This document shows, in pieces, positions 10,068 to 19,475 of a stretch of 64,000 nt of DNA (position 1 is the first letter of the stretch; each line of letters begins with the position of its first letter). The notes under the pieces were generated by a model. It saw nothing but the letters and a program-made list of their open reading frames with translations, was not told where the DNA came from and did not search any database. The position numbers and the translations under genes are program-made. This DNA comes from Trichosporon coremiiforme (lineage: Eukaryota; Basidiomycota; Tremellomycetes; Trichosporonales; Trichosporonaceae): assembly GCA_039545355.1 (NCBI GenBank), contig BCJJ01000002.1, positions 93,128 to 157,127 of the forward strand. The letters are read 5' to 3'.

Positions 10068-10349
10068 AGTTGGAATCTAAGTGGTTGGATACCCCAGTAA
10101 CGGTCTGACTCGCAGCAAGACTTGACAGAACTGATCGATTGAGATGTGTTTGCATATGGTGGCCAGGCGGTCGTTTATATATATATACAGGCAACTAGGG
10201 AACAATAGGGCTAGCTGCAGGCTGTCGGAAGGCGCCGGGGACACCGAGAATGTGTGTAAGAAGCATGTTCTTAATGAGAACAATAGAACGTCAAAACGGG
10301 GGTGCCGCCGAGCACCGGGGTGACGATTAGAAATCACGTGAATTCCAAC
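10068..10349 (+). mobile_element. Solo LTR, copy B (tRNA-linked family)
   Basis: Starts GTTGGAATC and ends GAATTCCAAC, an imperfect inverted pair. It holds a TATA-like run (TTTATATATATATAC near 10175) and near the 3' end the CACGTG palindrome shared by all three copies. It aligns with A over nearly its whole length except the minisatellite, and with C at both ends. It has no coding interior. It sits 53 bp upstream of tRNA-Ile copy 2. No clear target duplication. Confidence 0.75.
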
Positions 10350-10695
10350 TTCGAGCGTTGTGGGCCGTGGTATTGATTACATAGCTGGGCGCACGCCGCG
10401 CAGAGCAGAGGAGACTCAAAGGTCCATGTTTCCAAGAGGAAGGGGTTGATTGTTGGTCTGTTTGTGTCAACCCTCCTCGTCTCCTGTTCGACACACAGCT
10501 TTACACATCGGACTACTTTCCAGCTGACTCACATGTACAACTTGTACTGCGGCAGTAACCCGTTGGCAACGGCAAACGCCCAAACTTTCTCCACCCCGCC
10601 AATGCCTTCTCTCCCCTCCCACTCCGACATGCCCCATGGTCTTTTCCGTCTTCCAGAAGGGCAAAAGGGTTATGCGTGCTCCTCAGAGCACTCGT
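10350..10695. other. Spacer between solo LTR B and tRNA-Ile copy 3
   Basis: No credible gene. An A-run (GGCAAAAGGG) near 10663 is the likely minus-strand terminator of tRNA-Ile copy 3. Confidence 0.35.
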
Positions 10696-10789
10696 TGACC
10701 ACTGACAGGATCGAACTGCCGACCTCCGCATGGACTAATTATCTCTCGGATTATTAGTACGATGCTCTAACCAGCTGAGCTAAGCGGCC
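10696..10789 (-). tRNA. tRNA-Ile(AAT), intron-containing, copy 3
   Basis: Exons match copies 1 and 2; anticodon AAT; the intron differs. The three Ile genes share orientation and lie within 1.3 kb, consistent with local tandem duplication. Confidence 0.92.
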
Positions 10790-11093
10790 GACGATATCGT
10801 ACGCGGAGGGCGCGGTCTCGGCGGCGGCGGCCGGGGCGGAGCTCGCACCGGTGTACCGCATCTAGCCAGTCAAAGGCTGGTCGAAGGCGTGGGCCTTGGT
10901 CAGGAGGAGAACGACATGGGTCAATAAGAAGAAGCGGGCTTACGATCACTGCGCATCTAAGAAATCTGCACCCGTTGTCTGCACCAGACATGGTACCACG
11001 CTATCCAAGCCTTCGACAAGCATTTCACGGCATTCCGAGGTCAGTGGTGCTCTCGGCCGTCGCGACGATCTCGATCTCGTCCGCAATTTGGAC
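10790..11093. other. Spacer between tRNA-Ile copy 3 and tRNA-Pro
   Basis: No gene, LTR fragment or repeat recognised. Confidence 0.35.
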
Positions 11094-11224
11094 GTTCTCG
11101 TGGTGTAGTGGTTATCATACTCTCTTAGGGTGATCTAACATCTTGAGCTTTGCCTCCACCGATCCCTGGTTCGCCAGAGGATCGAGCTTGGGAGTGGCCC
11201 CGGGTTCAAATCCCGGCGAGGACC
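11094..11224 (+). tRNA. tRNA-Pro(AGG), long intron
   Basis: Acceptor halves GTTCTCG and CGAGGAC pair (one G-U). The anticodon stem CTCTC/GGGAG closes loop TTAGGG, giving AGG, and the T-arm is CCGGG-TTCAAAT-CCCGG. The intron is about 58 nt, the longest in this cluster. A T5 terminator follows at once. Confidence 0.88.
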
Positions 11225-11512
11225 TTTTTGGGTCTTCTGCGCGGCGTCAGAGATCGCTGAGTGTACTGGAGGAGGCTGGAATGCTGAGCTTCAACTCTGC
11301 TGTGGGGACGGGCGCCTGCGAGGCGGTGAATGCCTAACTCTCGACCCTTCCATTTCGGTGGCCCAGACAATACCGGCCCTGCGCTTCGGAATGAATAGGG
11401 AGATATCTGTTGACTGAGTAAATGACAGCAGGAATTACGAGTTGCCACTCAGCACCGCCGCCGACGAGCTGTAGGCAGCCGGAGGATGAACCCTTCGCCT
11501 TCGCCTTGCTGC

Positions 11513-11682
11513 TGTTGGAAATCACGTGATTTCTTGCCTGCCACGTCGTCACCGCCTTATTGTATATAAACGGCCTCCTGGCCATTCTTATGCAACCACC
11601 TCTCAACCAATTGATCAGTCCCGCCTAAGTCGTGCTGCCAGTAACTTCGTTACTCGCGCATCCAGCGACCCAGACTTCAACA
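11513..11682 (-). mobile_element. Solo LTR, copy C, with 6-bp target duplication
   Basis: On the minus strand it starts TGTTGAAGTCTGG and ends AATCACGTGATTTCCAACA. It is flanked on both sides by TGCTGC (11507-11512 and 11683-11688), a perfect 6-bp direct repeat that fixes the insertion boundaries. It aligns with B at the 5' end (GTTG..., TGGAT, AGTAACG) and contains the same TATA-like TTTATATAC. At 170 bp it is an internally shortened copy. Its 5' end lies 56 bp upstream of tRNA-Tyr. Confidence 0.85.
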
Positions 11683-11738
11683 TGCTGCACACGCCGGCGA
11701 CTGCTCCTCCCCAAGACTCGGAGGCCCACGACATGCTC

Positions 11739-11847
11739 CTCACCATAGCTCAGTTGGTAGAGCGTCGGACTGTAATTGGTAACTTCCAAAGCCGCCTGAC
11801 AAGGCGATTTCATCCGCAGGTCCTGTGTTCGACTCACAGTGGTGAGA
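11739..11847 (+). tRNA. tRNA-Tyr(GTA), intron-containing
   Basis: Exons match the gene at 1699, with anticodon GTA and acceptor pairing CTCACCA/TGGTGAG. The intron is of similar length but diverged. A T5 terminator follows. Confidence 0.93.
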
Positions 11848-12221
11848 CTTTTTGGCTGCTGATGCCCCTGTATTGAGGCCCGGAGCGTCGGTTTTGGGTG
11901 TCGGAGGGAGATTGGATGGTAGTAAATGAAATCCTGAAAAATTAGGGTTTATTGTCCGAAATTCGGTTGTGGCGGCCACACTCCCCCCCCTTAACGCTCT
12001 ATGCAAGCACGATAAGATCTGACACTGTTGTCTCCTGCTGCATGGCGCGGACGAACTCACATTGTGTATGGGAGGAGCAGGAGGCAAAGCTTGAGCGAGC
12101 TTCTGCGTTACGTTACGAGGCACACGGGTGATTGTGAACCTCTCCTCACTGGACCTCCATTCCTTCCCACAAACCTTCGGGGGCCAAAAGGTTGGCGTTA
12201 GGGAGCAACTGAATGCTCTCT
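11848..12221. other. Spacer between tRNA-Tyr and tRNA-Leu
   Basis: No gene recognised. The right end has the conserved trailer (GTTGGCGTTAGGGAGC) seen downstream of the other tRNA-Leu copies. Confidence 0.4.
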
Positions 12222-12325
12222 TGACGAGAGTGGGATTCGAACCCACGTCCGAAGACTGCGGAGACGACTGCTCGAAGGAGCAGATCACCTTAACACAGCG
12301 CCTTAGACCGCTCGGCCATCTCGCC
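12222..12325 (-). tRNA. tRNA-Leu(AAG), intron-containing
   Basis: Third Leu(AAG) copy. Acceptor GGCGAGA/TCTCGTC, loop TTAAGG, and an intron holding a small inverted repeat (CTGCTC/GAGCAG). It ends the tRNA cluster. Confidence 0.93.
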
Positions 12326-12807
12326 AGATACGGAAGTGACGCCGAGACATTGGGAATGAGCCCCGGCGGTGTCGGCGCCGATGTTGGAATTAGCATATAA
12401 GCGATCCAGCAGCCTAATAGTAATTAATTCCCGTTTTTCCATATCCCAACACGCCGACGTCGAGTACGTCGTCAGGCTGTGGTGGAGCTCCGAGTGATTG
12501 AGGGGCCGCTCTTGTGGGATGGGCCAAGACATGACGTGACAAGTGCGAGACCGACAGCCACTGGGGCGCAGCGGGGTGCGGTAGTGGGGCGAGTGTGGCT
12601 AATGTCGGGCAAAGGACGCAACGGTGCGGCAGTGCGTAGAGCGTGCGAGGTGGCTCAACCAGTTGGATGCATGAGCAGCACACACACAAGCCGTCGTGTT
12701 GTCGTGCCCACGCAAACACTTCCATAGCAGGCGACGTTGAGAGACTTCACAACTGCTCGTCGTTCCATCTACTACAGGAACCGTCTACCATCTACATACG
12801 TGCCACC
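12326..12807. other. Spacer upstream of the BTB-like gene
   Basis: No gene seen. It should contain the promoter and leader of the plus-strand gene starting at 12808; the base context there is CCACCATG. Confidence 0.4.
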
Positions 12808-13508
12808 ATGCTGAAGTCTCAGCTTGGTGATATCGACGTCACGGACGACGAGTATTTCAAAAACGGGGACTTCACCCTTGTCTCTTGGGATAAGCGCCGC
12901 TTCAAAATCTCGTCGGCATTGCTGTTCGCCGCGAGGTACGTTGTATCACTTTGTTGGTGCTGACGGGCAGCAACGTACTCACTGCGGCTGCAGAGCTCGC
13001 TATTGGCCCCATGATAATCCACTTCACGGATTCTGAAATCGAGCACGGCCGCGTGATCAAGCTCTTCCTTACCTTCCTGGGGAGCACACCAGTGCCTAAC
13101 AAAACCATTCCGATCGACACGTTGATCCGCCTCGTTCGCTTCTGCCAGAAGTGGGACTGCCCGAACCTGACAAGGAAGCTGACTCTCGCTTTGGAGCTGG
13201 CACTGAGCTCACGCGCCATGAGCCCCCAAGACATCTGCTTCGTGGCAGCAGCACTCGACGACTTGACCCTCTGCGAGGCAGCCGTCGAGACGGCCGCCAC
13301 CATGGCCAAATCTAACCGCCCCTGGCAAAGCTGCCACTTCCCCCGCAACTGGGAACGCCTCATTCCCCAGGATGTGGCGGAGTTGTTCCGTGACAGTGTT
13401 GAAGAGGTCAAAGTCGAGCTGTTTGCTGGGCACCGACTCCTGCGCTGGGTGCAAGAGAACAGCGGTGTTGAGTACGACGCCTTGGAGGTGTCAGATGTTC
13501 AGGTGTAA
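12808..13508 (+). CDS. BTB/POZ-like protein, intact copy
   Basis: Exons 12808-12935 and 12971-13508 (35-nt intron) give 221 residues. The start is the ATG in a CCACCATG context, and the exon join restores AGC in frame. The N-terminal pattern NGDFTLVSWDKRRFKISSALLFAAS resembles the first strand-helix part of fungal BTB domains (GDF.L.S.D..RF.V.S..LF.AS). The second exon carries DSEIEHGRVIKLFLTFL, as expected for the rest of the fold, then a helical tail with no second domain. BTB proteins commonly mediate protein-protein contacts; the partner is unknown. Two degenerate relatives lie just downstream. Family assignment is by motif only. Confidence 0.7.
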
Positions 13509-13756
13509 CGGGACGGGATTCAGCAGGAATGCAAAGTTCAGCCATTGTTGTTGCGTTGCATCTTGCGGCTGCGCCGTACGCGTTGTGGTTGTGCAATGCC
13601 AGCGCCCCAATGACAACGTAGGAGCGGTCAACCAGAAACTAATCACTGATCGGCATTGTCAAGCTCTGGGCTCCATTTGTGACATGACCGTTGAGACTCC
13701 TATGCACCACTTTCTGACCGCACAGTCACCCATTATGAGCTCTGAGAACATCCCCA

Positions 13757-13868
13757 CCGAAATCTCATCCGCAACCCTTCCGACTGGCGGAAAGGTGACT
13801 TCACCCTAATTTCAAGCGACAGGGTACGCTTCAAAGTGCCTTCCACGGTTCCGTTCTCCGCAAACTAA
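13757..13868 (+). pseudogene. BTB/POZ-like gene fragment
   Basis: A short reading frame ends at TAA 13866-13868 and reads DWRKGDFTLISSDRVRFKVP followed by STVPFSAN, clearly the first part of the BTB-like domain in the intact neighbour. The upstream ATG at 13736 is in another frame, and the rest of the domain is missing, so this is a truncated remnant of a tandem copy. Confidence 0.6.
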
Positions 13869-14005
13869 GCTCTGGGGTTAGAGGAAGCTGACAACAGCCA
13901 GCGCATCTTCCCCTCGTGGATGTGATATAGCTCTATGCATTGAAGGATATATATATACTGTATAGCTCTGGCGCAAAGCCTCTTTTCGCGCCATCACTGA
14001 GCGTA

Positions 14006-14838
14006 CTAGATTAGAAATGTAGGCTCTCTACTGTCAGTGTCTCTGTCCGACGGTATGACCCACCGAGCGTACTTGTATGCGTAGGCAGCGCGAATGAATG
14101 TGAAGAACTCTTGGCCAACGTTGTCCCCCTTAGCCTTCCGGAGGGAGCATGTCAGTCCCATCGCCCAGAAGTGTTTCTGCTGCGTACGCTCCCAGACATG
14201 AAGCAGCGGCTGCGACACGGACCACTGGACCTCCCCGTTTCCATGCGAGAGGACGGTAGCGCACAGCTCAGCGTCGCTGCTGAGCATGCCCAGAGTGAGC
14301 GTCTGGGAGGGTATCAGCACGTTTCAGGAGCAGTCGCTCCATGACGCACAGACCGTAGGCGCGCAGGGCGGCGGTACAGTCCCACTTGTGCAGGAAGGCT
14401 GTGACGTCGCAGAAGACGTTGAGCTCGCCGTCTGTCACCGATGCGATTCCATCCGAAGGTCAGGAAGGGAGGCAGTCGTATTAGTCAAAGGCGAAACAAC
14501 TTTTCGTGATCAAACTCAGGACGTGGTCGAGAACGTGTGCGCGTTCCAGCTCGGAGTCTTTTAACTAGAGGTACTTTGGGCCGCTCGCCGGTGCGTCGCG
14601 GAACACGGAGCTTTAGCCAGCAAAATAGCGCAGAAGGGAGTATTCAACGAGGAAGGAAGGTGGTCAACGTACCTAGCCGAGAAGAGGTGTGCCACAGAAC
14701 ACGGAAACGCGATCTGCCACTGGAGATTAGCACGAAGTGGCTATCGGCCCAGAAGGGGTGACCTTGGATCTTGGGAGGGCCAGTGGCTGGAGAGGCCAGC
14801 GATGCTGGGGTTGATCTGCGGGCGGGAGTAGTGCTCAT
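14006..14838 (-). pseudogene. BTB/POZ-like pseudogene, several disruptions
   Basis: Starting at the ATG at 14838 (minus), the frame reads FVLISSGRSRFRV, the family's first motif. It must then shift frame to read LFSAS and, across an intron beginning at 14672, SVFRDAPASGPKYL. A TAG then precedes LKDSELERAHVLDHVL, and a further shift is needed before the C-terminal block (FCDVTAFLHKWDC, then MLSSDAELCATVL down to 14006). These blocks line up in order with the intact protein at 12808 (DSEIEHGRV, FCQKWDC, DICFVAAAL). Frameshift plus in-frame stop argues for a pseudogene, although odd splicing cannot be excluded. Confidence 0.55.
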
Positions 14839-15127
14839 TATCGGTTGTGGATGTGGGATATGGAGAGACAGCAGGCAGTCTGTGAGGTTTGTTTAATGTG
14901 TGCTGAGGAGCGAGAGGGGCGTCGTTCCAGGCCAAACCGGAGTGTTCACAGGGGCTCGTCCGACTGCGACATATGATCGCCACTCCTAAGAGAAACCAGT
15001 AATTTGAGGGGAACCATCACTTTACGCCGCCCCCGCCGGGCCAACCAACATGTGAGCGGTGGCCATGCAGTCATCGAATATCAGAGCCATAAACCAGAAA
15101 CTACAGACGTTCACCCCCTTCCCTCTA
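14839..15127. other. Spacer between BTB pseudogene and protease-like gene
   Basis: No gene recognised. Confidence 0.35.
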
Positions 15128-17504
15128 CTATCTCATCCCCGGTCCCATCGCCGCTTGACTGTACGGCCGCATAATGTCAATTACCTCCTGCCTTGCCTGT
15201 TCCCTCGCCTGCTCCGAGACCGTGAGCGCGCTCCCGCTCCAACTAGGGTGCGGCTTATGGCCAGGCGGCATGCCTCCAAACTCGGCCGGGTACTGTGCCT
15301 GCGCCTGCATCGACATTGGCTGTGGCATGGGCTGCGGTATTGGTTGTGGCATTGGCTGCGGGATGGGTTGCGGTTGTGACATTGGTTGCGGTGCAGCAGT
15401 TCGCGGACGGCCAGTGAATTGTGGTGCGAGACCTGGCGGAGGTACGAGACCAGGTTGCATTGAGGGGTGGATGCCTGTTGGCATTGGATGGAGGGGAACG
15501 GCGCCCGTCATCATCGGCTGCAACGGCCGGGGGATGCCGGTCATGCCGGGTTGCACTGGAGGCGGCATGGAAGGCGGCATGCCCGTCATCGCCGGGTGTA
15601 GGGGTGCTAGCACGCCAGGTTGCATTGGCGGTGGCATACCCACCATTGCTGGGTGAAGAGGTGGCATGCCCGTCATGGCCGGGTGCATGGGAGGCATGTC
15701 CGTCATCCCTGGCATCGGCAACCCTGTCATGCCCGGCTGCACGGGCGGCCACATCGGCGGGAGCATAAACGGCGCCGGCGTCACGCCACGCATGGGGTGC
15801 ATCATCGGCTCCATGTAGCCTGGGTTGATGTGGTCGCGCGGCGGGCCGAGGATGCCGTGCAGCATGCGCGCGCCGAACGGCATTGGAGGAAGAGGTTGGG
15901 GTGTCACACCAGCCCTCATCGCCGCTTGCGCCCGCGCGGCGTGCTCCCAGTCGTACATGTCCCTGTAGTAGCGGTCGAGCCATGCTGGGATGGCGTACGT
16001 GTTGCGCGCGTGCACGACCACGAGGAAGATGAGCATGAGGGGGACGAGGGACCCGATCACTGCGTGTCAGCTAATGTCAAGGACTGGCCAGCTGGATGGC
16101 TGTACTTACGACCCCCGACCAGTTTGCCATTCGGACATGGCTCGTCGCGGGTTCTGTGCTTCGCAAAGCCAACCTGCGGGTTGCCTTCGGTATAGTGCAG
16201 TGCCCTGTTTGTCAGTTTTGCAACCATTATCGCAACGCACGTGTACCACTCATCGAGGAAGGGTGTGCCGAGGCGGATCTTGCCGTCGTTGTCCGGCGTG
16301 GAATGGTTGGCCCACGCGTACATGGCGCCGTAGCACGTGTCGCCCTCCTTGGTGCGGAGCAGGTCTGGTGGTATGCTAAAGCGCCGCCCGTCTTCCAGCT
16401 TCAGTTCGAACTTCAGCTTCTTGTCGCATGGGAGTTTCCATCGAGTGCGGTCCTTGTTCTTGACCAGCTTCGCCTCTTCCTCCTGCGCGTAGAAGTCGCT
16501 GACGACGGAGAATGGAGCGTAGATTGCGTTGAGGCCAGGATCGACGGAGGCCTGGCGTGAGCTAGACAAAACGGCGTGGGGCGTGGTACAGCTTACCTGC
16601 AGGTGCTCGCCCACGATGCTCCCGCCTCGTATGCCGATGCTCTCGAAGCCGAAAGCCCAACTCGTGTTCGCCTTGATCCATTCGCTGATGTCAGCTAGGC
16701 TGTGGAGGCAAGCTCACAAGTTGCCTTCCGTCTGATTCTTGTTCACGCCTCCCCAGTCCAGTCGACCAACCGTGAGGAGACCATCAGAGCTCTCCGTATC
16801 GATGCCGAGTGTAAACCTTCCACCCGTGGCCGCATTGAGGAAGCTCCGTTCCTTGTCTGCCTGCTCGTCAGCTGCCGAGAGCACGTTCGCAGCTTACGCT
16901 ACTGATCCCCAGCCCAAAAAGCCCATCTGTACCTGGCGTCATAATCGTCGGCCTGCGCTCACCTCTCTGTCCCGACTCTATGTCGATCTTGTTAATCACG
17001 AGAACGCTCCCTCTGTCCGACACTTCGCCGACGGCTCTGTTCGTCGTGATAAAGGAACCGTTCACTCTTGGCCGACCTGGTGGATACTCGAACTCTCGGA
17101 GCAGAGCCTCGGACATCTGCTGTCAGCTGAGTGAGGCCCACCCAACTTCGGCCTACAGTCTGCGTGCTCGTCGTGTTGAATCTGGTAGCTCAGTGATCTT
17201 CCCATGCCGCTTCTCACCCTACTGCATCTTGAATGCAACTCGTGCAGCTGGTGTTTACCACCGCCAGGTAGTCGGATCCGGTCGCTGGAATCAGCTAACG
17301 ATGCGGCCGAAATAGCCTACTTAGCGCCAGCTGTAGTTGCTGCTCCGGTTCTCCTATGTTGGCAGCGACGACATTGCCAGCCATTCCACGGATGATAGGG
17401 ATCGAGCTGCTGTAACTGCCAAGCCTATCGTCCGCCCATGTCTCCGAGGCTAGCCACAGGGCGAGTAGTGATTGGGCTAAGCGGCTTGCAGGAGCTTTGA
17501 CCAT
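15128..17504 (-). CDS. Membrane-anchored pepsin-like protein lacking a catalytic Asp (probable pseudoprotease)
   Basis: Nine exons on the minus strand: 17504-17321, 17284-17218, 17181-17157, 17116-16963, 16932-16898, 16860-16718, 16684-16597, 16551-16110 and 16059-15128, giving 689 residues with every join in frame. Residues 1-24 look like a signal peptide. The A1 aspartic protease fold is recognisable: GNVVAANIGEPEQQ, a DGLFGLGIS block, GLLTVGRLDW, and IRLGTPFLDEWYT near its end. The first catalytic motif, normally DTGS, reads TTGS (62-65). The second, normally DTGT, reads DPGL (236-239). A transmembrane segment follows at about 380-395, then a tail of about 290 residues rich in Met, Pro and Gly with repeated GMPP and HPAMTGMPP-like units and a QP-rich block. 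Catalysis looks unlikely; a binding or sensing role is inference. Confidence 0.8.
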
Positions 17505-19475
17505 TGAACGCGAAGTGAGAGTGGTAAGTGACCAGCATAATAATGGGAGATGGCTTTGTTTGTGTCTGTGTGCGAGTGCGTTGCCTGAGCTCGGACCGCG
17601 AAACACGTGCAGGGAACATTTGGGCATTGTTGACGTTGTTCAATGAGGCCCGACTGGGGTGCACAGACCGTTGTCGGTGGAGAAGGATGAGATGAGCCAT
17701 TGTGCGATTTGCAGTGAGAGAAGACTGGGGGGGAAATCCCTCAAGATCTGGTGGAGGCGTGCCTGCGGTACCCAGAAGTTGATGAACGTCCTAGCGCATA
17801 GAAGCTTGCAGTGTTCGCAGAGAGAGTGGAGGCGTTGAGGATGGATGGCATTTGGTGAGCAGATTCCAGTGAACGAGGTGTTTCAGTGGTATGAATAATG
17901 AGGAATGGATTGTGTTCCCAGAAACTGGTGACAGGCATGGACGAGTGGGGTGAGTACGTAGGGATGAGTCAGGTCGCGTAATGTTGACTTCCTTCCGAGG
18001 AAGGCGCGCCCGGACGACTCCTGGCCGGTCGCCAAGGAGAGACAGAGTGCACCCCAGTAATCACTTGCATGCACTGCTGTTGCAGTAACATGACGTTGAG
18101 GAGTGATGTGGGGCTGATCAGAGCCAGAACAAGCAATGCGTCGTATGAGTGGAAGGAGCAATGTGGGGGACGCGACATGCGACATGGCGATGAGAAATCA
18201 AGGTCAGTTATCGATCGGTTATAATCGTGTAATCGTGTAATCATGTCGAGAGACGGTTGCGATCGTGACAGCATCCAAATGAGGGAAGGCGGAGTGACCC
18301 TCATGAACGGAGAGCCCGGACCGGATGTCCGTCCATATGTCCTGGACGACGGTTCGCCAGGCAGCGAGCGAGCCATCGCCAAAAACGCCGCGGAAGTGTG
18401 GGTTGGGTGCCCTTCTCCTTGCTCACTCGATAAGGAGCGGGCGAGCAGTGAATGGTGGGTCCTCTGTGAGCCAATCCTACGGCGGGTACCACGAGGAAGG
18501 ACGGAGAGTTAATCAAGATGTTCTGGCCGGAGAGAACGCATGATGGAACAGGACGGGAAGATGTTTGGGTGGAATGGAATGGACGGAGTTGGGCTGGGAG
18601 TGCAGCCTTGTCGACCTTAAACGGCCGGGTTGGTCGTGTCAGCATATGTTGCTGCTATCTAGTGAATGCGAAGCTTTCGGTGCCCTGTGCCTGCTGAGGT
18701 CCCGTCCTGGCAGAGTCTCGGGAAGTGCGCGTCGTCGAGGGGCAGAGCTAGCAGAGAGCACCCAAAAGTCACGCAGGACCCTGGTAAAGGGCAATTTCAG
18801 CATTCGAGGGTCCGAGGGCGAAGGCGAGTCCGCACCCTGGACATCCCAACCCGGTACTACCGTTCACCGTAAGCCGGCGCTGGTTGCTGGGCATGCTGGG
18901 CCTGTGGGCCTGCTGGCGGCGACTGGCTTTAGTGCCCTGTTCCATGTTCCAATCCAGGCCGACCACTTTTTGAATCCGCCAGCCAACATTACAGCGTTAG
19001 ACACCAGATCGCCTTCATGACCTCCAACCGCATTCCTTCCTCTAGTCACCTAACCTGGCCCTCATCCCGTCTCCGCACCCTTCTGTCTCATCTCCGGCTC
19101 TGTCATCGCGGTGAGACCTCTCCTGCTCGGCTGCGAATCGATCCTGTCGGCTCAGCGAGCTCCCAACCCACTCTCCCTCCACCGATCAACTCCGGAACGC
19201 ACACGCCGAGGCTGTCGTTTCAGGTCGATTACTCTTCCCTCGCCTTCTCCCTGCTCTGTTCTGCCGCCCTGCATCCGGCCCATCGCCATATCCTGCATCC
19301 AGCCTCGCCGAACGCAGCACCAAGCTAGCCAGCCAGTCGCCAGCCCCCTCCGCCGCTTTTTGCGTCCTCACCATCCCACCAACCCCATAACCATTTTGCA
19401 TCACGCCATCCACCGCCCGTGCTATCATCGTCCCCTAGACTCACTAGAGTGAAAGTGAGAGAGTGATCGCCCAGG
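17505..19475. other. Long spacer between protease-like gene and RAC1
   Basis: About 2 kb without a gene I can support. Several short reading frames occur on both strands but none shows a family motif or consistent codon bias. The right 400 bp is pyrimidine-rich and probably holds the RAC1 promoter and leader. Confidence 0.5.

Noticed and set aside
13372..13809. Open frame of 145 codons overlapping the BTB-like gene
   Set aside because: Shadow frame of the intact BTB-like exon; Cys-rich and without a motif.
15174..15656. Open frame of 160 codons, plus strand, Gly/Cys-rich
   Set aside because: It is antisense to the Met/Pro-repeat tail of the protease-like gene, and its composition follows from that repeat.
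18565..19020. Open frame of 151 codons on the plus strand
   Set aside because: No family motif, no codon bias, and Trp/Cys-rich composition; it lies in a spacer.
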